From Plasmopara viticola (taxonomy: Eukaryota > Oomycota > Peronosporomycetes > Peronosporales > Peronosporaceae), in contig MBPM02000169.1 in assembly GCA_001695595.3 (NCBI GenBank), positions 1-64,000 on the forward strand: a stretch of 64,000 nt of DNA, in the 5' to 3' direction. Of the stretch, positions 47,401 through 57,812 are shown piece after piece. Within the stretch, counting starts at the first letter, position 1. Every line of letters starts with the position of its first letter. The position numbers were made by a program, and so were the translations under genes. The notes beneath the pieces are model-generated. The model had not been told where the DNA came from. It saw only the letters and a program-made list of their open reading frames with translations, and searched no databases.

Positions 47401-50400
47401 TATTTGAAATGGAAGCTTCATTATACTTAGTAAAAACAGTCAGTAAATTTGAAGCCTCGAGCATGATGTATGAGCCATATGACCAATGCAATGAGCTTCC
47501 GTATAAATTATTAAAGATTAAATGCGATTGGAGATCAACCATAAAGATGAAGACGAACAATCGAGCACACCACATGCTTTTAACAAGCTGGTGAGCATTG
47601 TGGAATGGCTATGCTATCCTAAAATGCTATCAATATGGACTTGGAATCATGCTCACGTGATTGTACATACGAAGCCGAGTGATAACCAGATAAGTTAAAA
47701 CATCTTGGAATGTAGATTCAGCAAGCATGACATAAGCGTTCCCGAGCAAGAAGAAGATCCATCGCACAAATGGTGTCAAGACATTAAACACGAACTTTGC
47801 TGACACAGATAGCCACGAGTTGCTCAAAGCATCATGGTTTCTCACTTAATGTAATCTCTCTTCGATAAGTTCTTTTATAAGCGATACAATTACACAGACC
47901 CGTATCGTACTTGGATGTTGCACACATATATATTTAACAGGATCATATGGCTACAATTTCGCTATTCTCAACAACCAGATATCAGGATGATGGTGACGCT
48001 TTGTAAAAGTAACGAAGTGGGACGGATAGCGTTGCGAGCATGCATATAAGTCCTCAGCCTTGGTGACGTTGTCAGTACCAGTCGTTGTGATTATTTCGCA
48101 TTCCAGAACTTATTTGTAGCCATCGGCATGATCTTTTGTGACGACAGCAAAAAACAAATGCGCGACCATTTAACAACGATACAAAATACGATGTATACAA
48201 AAATCGATGTAGCTTAACGAGCTTGTTCTTTTGCCGCCAGCTGAATGTGCTTAACAATAAGTTATAATGCCAAAATACTCGCCTGCCAGATTTGAGCTTA
48301 TCTCCATGCATCGCAATGCGTAATTAAATGAAAATGCTAACAAACAAGTCGATGATACCCTTTATTTAACGTCATACTTAACAATACGCTGCAGCGTCAC
48401 GCTTTAGACAAAATGCGCGCAAAATTTAATGACGGGAACATGTTAAACACGAATTGCACTATGTCAGATATTCAAGTTTACAAGCCGATAGTCGGTACAT
48501 ATCGTATAATAAGCCATACATGCGTAGTACAGCGATAATAAGCGTGCTTTAGAGCTTCATAACAATTACAAAATGCGTAAAGTAAAGCATGATTGGAAAT
48601 CTGCTTGGCATTTTTCTCATTACGTAAAGGTGATGCTTGGCTTGATATAAATTACAAACAGATACTTCAAGTTACTGAACCTACACGCTAGGACTAAGCT
48701 ATTGCTAGCGAGACAAAATGGCACCTAGCCATCAAGCCGACCCTAAATCAAATTGAATAAAATTTTGGCCGGTGGGGCATCCAGCTCACTCACGATTTGG
48801 ATGCGGGTTGGTACGTTTACTCGTCAATTTTAGTGACCGATCTTTTGCTGCCTTCATTGAGATCCTACGATATTTCAAGTCAGGTACCTCCTAGTCTCGA
48901 GCCGAGCGACTTTCCACTTGATCTACAAGGCCAGTAAATATTGACTGGTGCAACCTGTCTGCCCGTCCGTCACAAACTTCAGTGCCGAATAAGCAAAAAC
49001 AAATGAATCATAATACCCATATATCCATAAGCGACGTAGAAGAGAGGTGCATATAACAAGCAAGACTCAGATTTGAAGAGCGTAGAGTTGAGCAGGATCG
49101 TACATCATGCAGCTCAATGCACGTGAGGTTAGTTAACTTCTGAAGAACAAGCAGCTGAGTCCAGGCCACCCGTGTTGAGCTGAGCTTAACAAGTAGGAGA
49201 CAGAACGAGAATGGGATCAGTTACAGCATGAAGCAGCCTGCAAGCATGATTATTACGAAGTGAAAGGTAGTCAAAGTAATTACATGCATTCGTCGCAAGT
49301 GCGCCGTTAACTTAACACTACAGCTGACCATCGACACTTTGATATGACCCGCCTTTCGGACCAAATATAGGAAACGGACACCACACACTCCCGAACATAT
49401 GCACATACATCCGACGTGGGCCCTAAATTACCCGGGTGTTACACCAATATCTTGCCGTCCCATATGAAGGGTGCAACCAAAATCTCCATTTTGATGCCCT
49501 ACAGTGCCCCCAGACTTGCGAAAAGTATATATACGTGTTGCGGTATGTATGGGAGTGGTAAGTGATACCACAAGGGCTAACCCCGCCCCCGTGAAGCTAA
49601 TCCTTTCACCACACAATTGTTTTTACCATTACGGACTTCTGCTTTGATAATATACTTAGCCGCAGCCGCTCCAAAGAGAATCATTTACCATCTGGACACC
49701 AATTCAGGCCACATAACACGTGTTCAGGACATGGAATAGAATATTGGTTAAGTCAATATCGATAAATGTGTTTTCGTGACCGAGAAGATAAAGGTCCTTG
49801 GTTGATTTGTAAGGATCCACGGGGTTCGAGGAGACTATAAGAGATATAAAAGCCTGTCCGACTTGACTTACGCCACTTCTTTAACAGGATTAGAGCAAAA
49901 TAATAGGTCTATCCAACGATTTTTGTACCAGTACAATGATAAGTGTGCGAGTCTTGCAAAGCCTTCGCCAGGCCGAACGAAGTTGCTCTACATCGTTTGT
50001 ATCGTTTCTAATTATGCTTTCGACTACGCGCTGCTACAACTCAATGGAAGCAGTCATAAGTGAGACATCTAAATTCAGCCTAGGGCTATCGAATGGAGCT
50101 GACCGAAATATGATAGAATAATACTTGCCATGAAGTTCAAACTCTCGAGTTCATTTCAGGGATTACATATATCGTTTTCCTATCCAGATCAGGTATCCTT
50201 GAGGTTGGCGATATATACGCCCCATTTATCCGAAATAAACGCTCGGAATATAAATTTTGCGTGAAGAATAACACTGGATAGTCGCTGTGCTTGTCGACGC
50301 CTTTAAGCGCAGACCAGGCTATCCGTTGGCATATATCAGCAAAAATAATCCTTGATTGACTTACGAAATTGCGAGACATATAAGTTTTAATTACAAATTA

Positions 50401-50652
50401 CAGCCTAAGTGTGAACTTGGCCTGCATCGCAGGCCAAGTTGACAAAGTCGAGTGCTTGACCCTTCAAAAGCAATTTTGTCTTTTGCCATTTTGTCTTTGG
50501 TATGTCGGAAAGTAATGGCAATTTAAGCATTGTGGTCTTCGTATGTCACTCAAGTAAAATGTACTTCTTCTAGCCAGTACAAGCGAATATAATCAGCAAA
50601 ACTGTTCACAAATACAATATTCAAGAATAAGAACCTCCTAGACACAAAACGG
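44447..50652. other. Gene-poor interval, about 6.2 kb
   Basis: AT-rich DNA with only short random-looking frames on both strands. It includes the 5' region of the HCF101-type gene (from 44447). I see no recognisable domain, RNA gene, tandem repeat or transposon end. Confidence 0.6.
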
Positions 50653-51018
50653 TCAATAGACGCGCTGCTTCGTGCACGCTATGTGATGGTCGTCAAGACT
50701 GGACACGCCTTCTAGTGCACCGCACCAAGCAAGATCCTCGCGTCACTGCTCAAGGACCAGGGCAACCCCGTCGCACAACACCAGATCGACCAGCAGCAAC
50801 TAGGTCAGCTGACTAAACCTTCCAGCCGCAACATCCGCGTCAAGGACTCACTGCGCTTAGAAAACGCTATTACGATCCGCAGAATCTTGCTTGCTGTATT
50901 CAGTCAGCAGCAGACTTCCCTCAGATAGATGTTTCGACAAAGAGAATTAGCCTTGTGCTTGAAAGACAAGTCAAGCCGTATGTTCGCTGCGGTGGGCCTA
51001 TACATTATCAGCATTTAA
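50653..51018 (+). pseudogene. Possible pseudogene fragment with two in-frame stops
   Basis: A G+C-richer island in AT-rich surroundings. One plus-strand frame reads through 122 codons interrupted only by TAG at 50713 and TAG at 50926. Its middle part (from TAPSKILASLLKDQGNPVAQ on) is polar and coding-like, rich in Gln. No family recognised. It may be an eroded gene or part of an old retroelement. Confidence 0.3.
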
Positions 51019-53879
51019 GTTTGCCTTCAGCAATTATGTACAAGAATCGGCGGAGCCAACGAAATCGAGCTGAGACGCATAAGATCTCCTGAGCGATTTC
51101 CAGCGTTATTGTTTCTGGGAATAGTTCCGGAGAAATTTAGAAAACCCTTTTCCTCTCAGCTTCTGAATTATGCCCAGTTTTCGCAGGGATACAATTATTT
51201 GACCTCGCAAAAAGTAGGCTGAACGAGCCCAGCATGCGATTTCATCTGTCGAAGATTTTAAAAGAGCGTTGTTGATAAACATTATAGCATAATTTAAAAC
51301 ATCTTGATCAAAGAAGACGAATTTTATTTAGTGTTGTTGAAACAAAAAACTTTTGCTTTATACGATTAATTCCAAATCAGGCTAAAATACTCGTTATTAG
51401 GACCTTTCAAAGCTTCTAAATAGCTTGAGTGAGCGTACATAATCAACCTTTTTAGTATTACAATGCGATACTTTTATCCTCACCGCTTCGTATACACCAG
51501 GATACCAAAAGCGAGTAAAATGCTTTTGCTTGAAGGGGGAGGGGTACGATACAAAAATCAATCCTTGGGTGTCGCGAACGATCCCTTAGTTGACAAAGAA
51601 ATATCTTTCTTAACGATACATATCAATGAAGGGGGCGTTGTACCACGGCAGGTGCGCTCCGAGTGAAGGCACTGTCAGAGTTGTTAAAGTCCGAACGGGC
51701 TCTTGTCTAATTAAAAAGCTAAGATTGGAGGTGGTGTACTTAGAATTGGAAATTCCTATTTGAAATTTAGATACCTTCTTCGTCATATTTAAAAAATCTT
51801 TGGGTCACTTTTAATATTTGGGGACTATCGCCTCTATAAAAATATGGTAAACCTTTGAGATGCTACAACTCCATCTGCTTTGGAAGAAACGCACCGTGCT
51901 AGTAAGCTTGGAGCATAATTTGCTCACTTGTTAATTCGGAAAGATTCTCCTTAAAGGTGTCTCGTCTTCGGCATAATGACAAGCCAGGCGCTGGGAGTTC
52001 AAGTTCTGTGCGCAAATATGGAGTTACTGCCGATCCCCAACGTGCGACCAGAGGACGACCAGCAGCTTACGTACGAAGACCCTGTGCGTCCAACCTAACG
52101 TTGCGGCGGTCGTAAGCGAGCCGTATATTATGCTTCAAAGAGTTCGCTGGGACATCCAAATTGCTCGGATCGTAATACCTTTTGAGGCCACTCACATAAA
52201 ATGTTAGAAACCTCGGCATCATCTTATAAAGGAAGATAATGTTCTTCAATCCATACCTATAGATGAACCCACGAATGCAGCGCCACAGCGCAGATATTGC
52301 TCAAAGTGTTTTTGATCACACAATTGACCCCTATTTTGGGGGATGGTCTACTGCATCAGCAAGCTAACTTTTACAATAACTGGAGCAACTTATGCTACGA
52401 CAAAGTGGGTCCCTATCCAACGTCAACGTGTCCAGAAGACCGAATTTCTGATTGCCTTATTCATATACAGCCAAGCAGTGTGTATACCAGTAACACTGGT
52501 TTACCATCATGCGTGAGTTACCATTTAGCCCTTGCGAGGCAACGACAAAGTTAGGTCTCATGGCTTCCAATTGATTGCCAATATTAAGGAACGCGTGCGA
52601 GTCATACGCGTGGGACTGCCCATTATCATGTGGATACCGAGAAAGACATTTTTAGGCCTAAATAATCGCTAATTAATTTTTTGCTTGTCCCAAAGTAAAC
52701 CTACTTTATGTATTTGTCGTCCGAGACAACGGCTTAGGCTGAACCTCTAGATCCACGCTAAAAAGGAGCGAATTATCTGATCATTCATAGAGATTTTACT
52801 GTGATGGCTTTCGAGTATTGTTTGCTCGGCTTTTATCTTGAATTGTATTGAAGCATCACAAAACAGTATCTAACAATGCATTTGTTTTATGTCTGTTGAA
52901 GCAGTCCGGTAACACAGCTATTAGCTCTACTAATGTGGTCCGAATTATAATCTGGCCTGCGCAAAAAGGTGTACGCAAGCATATTGAGGTGCCTAGGCTT
53001 CTCTTCAGCGCAAAAAAATATCCGCGACTATCTTGCCATTCGTCAGGATATGCATATAGAGGGGGATTCACCAGAATATGATGTCTGAATTAAATAAAAA
53101 GACAAGAGCCTAGAATGGGAAGACTCCCATGAGACAGTTATACCCGGTGATGGGCAAGGCTTATGACTGCGTTGCTTTAAAATTCACCTGCGGAGTGTAA
53201 AGGGAAATGTCGTGTGTCACTTCCTTCTGAGATTCGGTGAATTCATCAATTAGGGAGCCCTAGGTCGAATATCTGCCACAGACCTCTCTGTCTTTTACAT
53301 GAGGCCTTTTGCACGACCAGTTGGTTTAAGGACAAGCCTCGTACCTTTTGGAGTGAACCTTTTGATGATTACAAAACTTTGACAACGTTGTTGATATATT
53401 GAGGCTTCCTCGCAGCCCTAACAAGCTAAGAACCAGACGACAGTTTGCCGAAGCGCACGTGGCACTCCTCGCCATGTTCATCATCCAAATGCGAAGACGT
53501 CTGTGGACTACCTGGCGAGCAACGATAGGCGTGCGTTTCTCACCACAGTGGAAAGGAAGGCTTTTCCAGAAAAAGCCTCTTCCAGAGCCTTTTCTGCCTA
53601 AGCAGTTTCCTAGCGAGAGTGCTTTTTAAAGGCATGTTGTCCATAGCTTTGACAAAGCCTTTGTACTTGGCACGACCTTAGTTGTAGGCGTACAGAGGCT
53701 TATTAAGATGCGTAGGTATACATTTTAGTCATCATTAGATTGTCCGGTGGACCGGCAGCCTTGTTTTTTGTCTGCTTGTTTATTGTTATGACCAAACTGA
53801 CTTTATGTATAAAACTCGCTCTCTCTCATGTTGAATGTAATACCATTGCAAGTTTAGTGCTACAATAGGCTACTTTGTC
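51019..53879. other. Gene-poor interval, about 2.9 kb
   Basis: No recognisable gene. A 39-codon frame at 51977-52096 (+) and a 76-codon frame at 53399-53629 (+) sit in locally G+C-richer patches but match nothing I know. The stretch just before the second SINE-like element (53700-53879) is ordinary AT-rich sequence. Confidence 0.55.
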
Positions 53880-54229
53880 GGTATTTAAGTATTGTATTTG
53901 TATTGTATTACGTTATCGCGTTGCCCAGTTATGCACGTGCTAGGCTCTATGGCTAGTCCACGGCATAAAGTGGTGTCCGCATACGTCGGGTCTCGTTCGG
54001 CGGGCAGTGCAGCCAGTACCGAGGCCGTGAGGGTCTTCCATTATTTTGTGTAGTTCTGACTTGGTAAGAGCCCAGGTGGCGCCCTGGTGCTGGAGACCAT
54101 CGCGTCGAGGGTGAGACTCGTTAGAGACCTGCAGATGCCCGAGAGCACCTGCCCGAAGCGCGCGAGCATTTGGCCCCCGCGCTTGGAAGGAGGGCGTCAC
54201 CCCAACCTTTTCCAAGCTGGTATTTAAGT
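53880..54229 (-). mobile_element. SINE-like retroposon, copy 2, inverted, with target-site duplications
   Basis: Reverse complement of the element at 31470-31822, about 328 bp (53891-54218) and aligning along nearly its whole length with scattered substitutions. It is flanked by the direct repeat 'ggtatttaagt' at 53880-53890 and 54219-54229, different from the flanks of copy 1. On the minus strand it starts 'gcttggaaaaggttgggg' and ends in the 'caata' type tail. The minus-strand frame 53940-54260 across it is not a gene. Confidence 0.82.
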
Positions 54230-54369
54230 GTGTTGAGGAAAAACTTTGCCTAAATTGCAAAATAGATTTTAATAAGTATGGGTAGCAATCTAACTCTGCA
54301 ATTCCTTATACAAGGTAAGCTTGCAGCACATCAACCCCTAGGTTTCTGGATATGGATTGTTTGCCATCA

Positions 54370-55824
54370 TCATCGACGGTGCTGCGCCTCTGCAGCGTAC
54401 AGCTTTCGCAACTCTTCAAGTGTTTGCGGAGGTTCCTTCACCAACTTCTGTAGTTTGCGCGTTGGTGAACAGTCCGTTCCGCTGACAAGGCACGAGACCT
54501 CGTAAGCTCGTGCGTACGCTTGACATGCGGCATCAAGGTTACTAAGAATAATCTGTACCTGGGCTAGGTTATCATAGTAAATAATTTTTTCGTGATGAGC
54601 TGTTGGTACTACCACTTCCATATGAGCAATGACGCGCTCCCAAACCTGCGCCAACATGCGACGGTGTTTTGCCATTTGCGCGTCATTTTGAGCACTAGCC
54701 GCAGCAGCAGCTTCACACCCGATGCTGTCTAGCGCCCAGAACAATAGATAATGGCGCTCGTGGAGCACACCACGACGCATTACAGCGTCGATTTCATCGA
54801 GACTTTCCGGAAAGCCGTTCTCCAAAAGTTCTTGTTCTGCCGCCAAGATCCGGGCTTGCTCTGCAGGATCCGCGATCTTGCCGCACGTTTGGCAGCGCCA
54901 CTGGAACTGCAAGTCATCTAGTTTGCTATTACTAATTACGCCGTTCCGAATAGGACACGGCAGCATGACACCTTGAGGGCACTTTGAAGACAAGCAACAA
55001 ACAGCACGCGTTGGGTCTGGCAACGAGACGCAAGCGTCGCACATGCAGAGAAACTCGTACGACTCTTGCAAAGACTCTTGACGCTCGATTGTCGGCCGGT
55101 AGAAACAGTTACCGTAATCAATAGACAGAGCGTCTCCTGGTGCGATGGGTCGAATGGCGGTCATCCAGAGTGTCGAGCCAAATGTCGTAAAGCTACAGTT
55201 GGGTAAGCAATTGTGCTCCATGCGGCAAGCTGACAAGAATAGTCCCGAGCCTCCAAGGTCTTCTAACTCGTGCGAGTTCGTATTCAGCACTCCAATAAGC
55301 GTAGCCATTTGCTGGTCCGTAAAGCCTTCGGGATAAATGTCTGGCAGTAGACGTAGCTGCAAGGCTGCGTTCATGGCTCGCTCTCGGCCAGCACAGGTGA
55401 GACTCAGGACTTCGTCTAATGCATGGGCGTCACGCTCGTACATGGCCAGACATTTAAGGATGCAGCGTGCACGGTCCACATTGTCAATGCCGTCGATGGT
55501 TTCCATGACACCCACAACTACGTTGCGACGGCCCACGTTTTCGTGCAGTCGTCGTGAGTACATGAGCTTGGATGAACCTGTGCGCTCGCAATAGCAACGG
55601 TGGTCAGGATCCACCGATGCGTTACTAGCGAAAATGGCAGTAGCCGAGCGGAGCTCTTCGCATTCGCACAAGTCTGTGCTCCATGGGGCCGACACGAACG
55701 CCTGCTCACTAAAAATAACTTGGCTGGGCTGAAAAGCGCGTTCACTGATGACTATGTTGCCCTTGACAGGGTCTTGATCCATGCGGACGCCACACAAGTC
55801 AAAAGCAGGAGCGGTTGCAGCCAT
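54370..55824 (-). CDS. SMYD-like SET-domain protein lysine methyltransferase, 484 aa
   Basis: SET proteins of the SMYD/ASHR type transfer methyl groups from S-adenosylmethionine to lysines of histones or other proteins. The N-terminal SET strand region is seen at residues 20-48 (GNIVISERAFQPSQVIFSE). The catalytic core follows at about 175-240: a NTNS segment, the pseudoknot motif EHNCLPNCSF (203-212) and SIDYGN with the conserved Tyr237. The post-SET cysteines are C260, C262 and C265 (CMCDAC). A long insert separates the two halves, where SMYD proteins carry the MYND finger; cysteines occur there (CECEEL, CYCE) but I see no proper MYND pattern. The C-terminal part is helical and TPR-like as in SMYDs. 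I start at ATG 55824 (MAATAPAFDL); the frame extends upstream without an ATG. Intronless. The kinase gene lies upstream on the same strand. Confidence 0.87.
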   Translation of the reverse strand: MAATAPAFDLCGVRMDQDPVKGNIVISERAFQPSQVIFSEQAFVSAPWSTDLCECEELRSATAIFASNASVDPDHRCYCERTGSSKLMYSRRLHENVGRRNVVVGVMETIDGIDNVDRARCILKCLAMYERDAHALDEVLSLTCAGRERAMNAALQLRLLPDIYPEGFTDQQMATLIGVLNTNSHELEDLGGSGLFLSACRMEHNCLPNCSFTTFGSTLWMTAIRPIAPGDALSIDYGNCFYRPTIERQESLQESYEFLCMCDACVSLPDPTRAVCCLSSKCPQGVMLPCPIRNGVISNSKLDDLQFQWRCQTCGKIADPAEQARILAAEQELLENGFPESLDEIDAVMRRGVLHERHYLLFWALDSIGCEAAAAASAQNDAQMAKHRRMLAQVWERVIAHMEVVVPTAHHEKIIYYDNLAQVQIILSNLDAACQAYARAYEVSCLVSGTDCSPTRKLQKLVKEPPQTLEELRKLYAAEAQHRR

Positions 55825-56161
55825 TTTCGGACCTCGATGATGGTCAATTGTGAAAATCCTACCACCAAACAAACTTCATTTGCCATTTGTATACACACGA
55901 GGCTACGTATACATCGTTGAATTCGTGCGTCACTTGCATTTCTAACGCTCTATTCATTTAACAAGACATGTTGCGATTGCTACGCCTACTTCACCATTTT
56001 GCCTTCGGTCCGTCCCACTTGTCTAATCGCGTCGGTCCAGCTGCCCTCCTGTCGTCTGGGATGATCGTACCTTTTCGGTAAAGCAGCACTCTTACATCAA
56101 ATTCGCATCCGTACCAACTCGTCCGCATCGGTCGGCGATCGCTCTTTGTGGCGTGCTTTAC
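55825..56161. other. Intergenic between kinase and SET gene
   Basis: About 340 bp with the 3' end of the kinase gene and the 5' region of the SET gene, both minus strand. A plus-strand frame antisense to the SET start reaches into it and is a shadow. No motif identified. Confidence 0.5.
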
Positions 56162-57304
56162 CTAAATATAAGGAGTGGAGGACACGTCAACTTTCGATTG
56201 GCTTGTGTTCGAACCGTATGACAGCGTCGGCGCCTCGTAAGTAAAACCTGTGAACATGCTCTTTGGCAGTCCAGAACCACCCGACGATTTGCTTAGTGGG
56301 GTGCCGCTCACGGGCAGCTCTGTAAACTCTTTGTCGAAATTAGACGTGTCTCCTTCCTCCTTGGACTGCGGGTCGGATGGTTTAAATGGCGGTTCAGCCC
56401 ACAGAAGACCGTCCCAGTCCACGGTGCGGAAGAAACAATGAACCTTCACGTCGCTAGCACCACGGCTACCCAAACGCTTATCAGGCTCGCGGTGGAGCAA
56501 CGACTGGATGAGCGAAGCCGCGTCACGACTCAAGTAATTTGGAATCTCAAGCGGTGCCTCACGAATACGTGCAAATAATTCTTGTCGATTCCGCGTGTAC
56601 CAGGGAGGAAGACCCGTGAGCATCTCGTACAATACCATACCGAGCCCCCACCAGTCGACCGCCGTTCCGTGGCCCTTACGTGCCAAAACTTCCGGCGCCA
56701 AGTACTCAGGTGTACCACACAACGACATAGCACCACTGTCAATCTCCGTGACCTCGTCCTTGGCCAGTCCAAAGTCTGCCAGCTTAATATGACCCATCTC
56801 GTCCAGCAAAATATTCTCAGGCTTGAGATCGCGGTAGACGACACCCAACGAGTGCAAATGTTCGAGTGCAACTACAAGCTCTGCGGCATAAAAGCGCGCC
56901 ATATCTTCGTCAAACTTGCCCATGCGTGAGAGATGGAAAAAGAGCTCTCCGCCAGGACAGTAGTCGAGCACAAAGTAGAGCTTGGCTTGAGTCTGAAAGG
57001 CGTAATGCAACCCCACAATAAATGGATGACTAGCTACGCTAAGCACGCGGCGCTCAGTCTTAGTGTGCTCAACCTGTTTCCGCTTGAGTAAGTGGGACTT
57101 GGTCAAAATCTTCATGGCAAAGACTTTGCTGTTGTTCTTCTTGCGCACAAGTGTGACTTTACCAAAAGAGCCCTTGCCAATAACGCGAATGAGCGTAAAG
57201 TCCTCAAGGCAAATCTTGTCGTCAAAGTTCGTGCTCTCCACAAGCGCATTCAACTCCTTCGCCAGCGCGCCATTGTCGGACACGGGGGTTGTGTCTGTGC
57301 TCAT
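56162..57304 (-). CDS. AGC-family Ser/Thr kinase, S6K/Akt-like, 380 aa
   Basis: A complete catalytic domain at residues 36-291: glycine loop GKGSFGKV (43-50), ATP lysine K65 (FAMK), helix C glutamate E84, catalytic YRDLKPEN (157-164), DFG at 177-179, activation segment SLCGTPEYLAPE (194-205). Ser194 sits where PDK1 phosphorylates S6K and Akt. The C-terminal extension is AGC-like, with a likely turn motif at SGTP (333-336) and a hydrophobic motif FTGFTY (351-356) with Thr355 as the phosphosite. There is no PH, C2 or other N-terminal regulatory domain; the 35-residue leader is short. Function by family: growth or nutrient signalling downstream of PDK1 and TOR, but the true subfamily needs a tree. 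Intronless; start ATG at 57304. It is divergent from the PHD gene at 57813. Confidence 0.93.
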   Translation of the reverse strand: MSTDTTPVSDNGALAKELNALVESTNFDDKICLEDFTLIRVIGKGSFGKVTLVRKKNNSKVFAMKILTKSHLLKRKQVEHTKTERRVLSVASHPFIVGLHYAFQTQAKLYFVLDYCPGGELFFHLSRMGKFDEDMARFYAAELVVALEHLHSLGVVYRDLKPENILLDEMGHIKLADFGLAKDEVTEIDSGAMSLCGTPEYLAPEVLARKGHGTAVDWWGLGMVLYEMLTGLPPWYTRNRQELFARIREAPLEIPNYLSRDAASLIQSLLHREPDKRLGSRGASDVKVHCFFRTVDWDGLLWAEPPFKPSDPQSKEEGDTSNFDKEFTELPVSGTPLSKSSGGSGLPKSMFTGFTYEAPTLSYGSNTSQSKVDVSSTPYI

Positions 57305-57812
57305 GGTCTGTGCCTACCTTTGGGGTATTCCAATGTCTTTTGCTGTTCGTAGCAGATGAAAGGCCGTGCTCAGTGTAAAACTTAACGGACACTGGCACGA
57401 TTATATGTACGTGAGGAGTCACAAAGCGGTACCCACAACTAGGCGATGGGTGTGCTAGAGGCGCGTCTCACTCGCTGTCGATGCAACGCCAAATGTGAGC
57501 GCTCGTAGAGTTGTTCTAGGCTTGGCTTCTTCCACCCTGTTGTACCTGGCGACGCTTAGTCGCTCGCTCGTCGATGCTATATAATGTTATAGTGCCTTCC
57601 TTCCTTGATGGTCCGATCTCGCCCCTCTCCCCCCCCTGGCTCGACATGGGTCCTTACGTGCGTCAAAACTTGGGTTTTTCAAGGAAAGGGCTGAATAGTA
57701 CCGAGATTATATAAGATAAGGTAAAAATAATTTACGTTTTTTGGACAGCCTAAAAGCCCGAGCTATTGAAACCAATTCCTTCGAAACAGCATAATCTAGT
57801 GCATGGCCAAGG
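57305..57812. promoter_or_regulatory. Divergent promoter region, kinase (-) and PHD gene (+)
   Basis: About 510 bp between opposing start codons, so promoters of both genes must lie here. It contains C-rich text around 57625-57645 and a short AT-rich tract around 57710-57740. I can assign no specific element. Confidence 0.5.

Noticed and set aside
31470..54229. Inverted copies as the two ends of one large element
   Set aside because: Each copy has its own, different target-site duplication, so they are separate insertions.
53940..54260. 106-codon frame on the minus strand and the 73-codon frame at 31682 as genes
   Set aside because: Both start or lie within the SINE-like element and differ between its two copies.
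55825..55872. Longer SET protein starting at a TTG
   Set aside because: No ATG lies in that part of the frame; eukaryotic initiation at ATG 55824 is far more likely.
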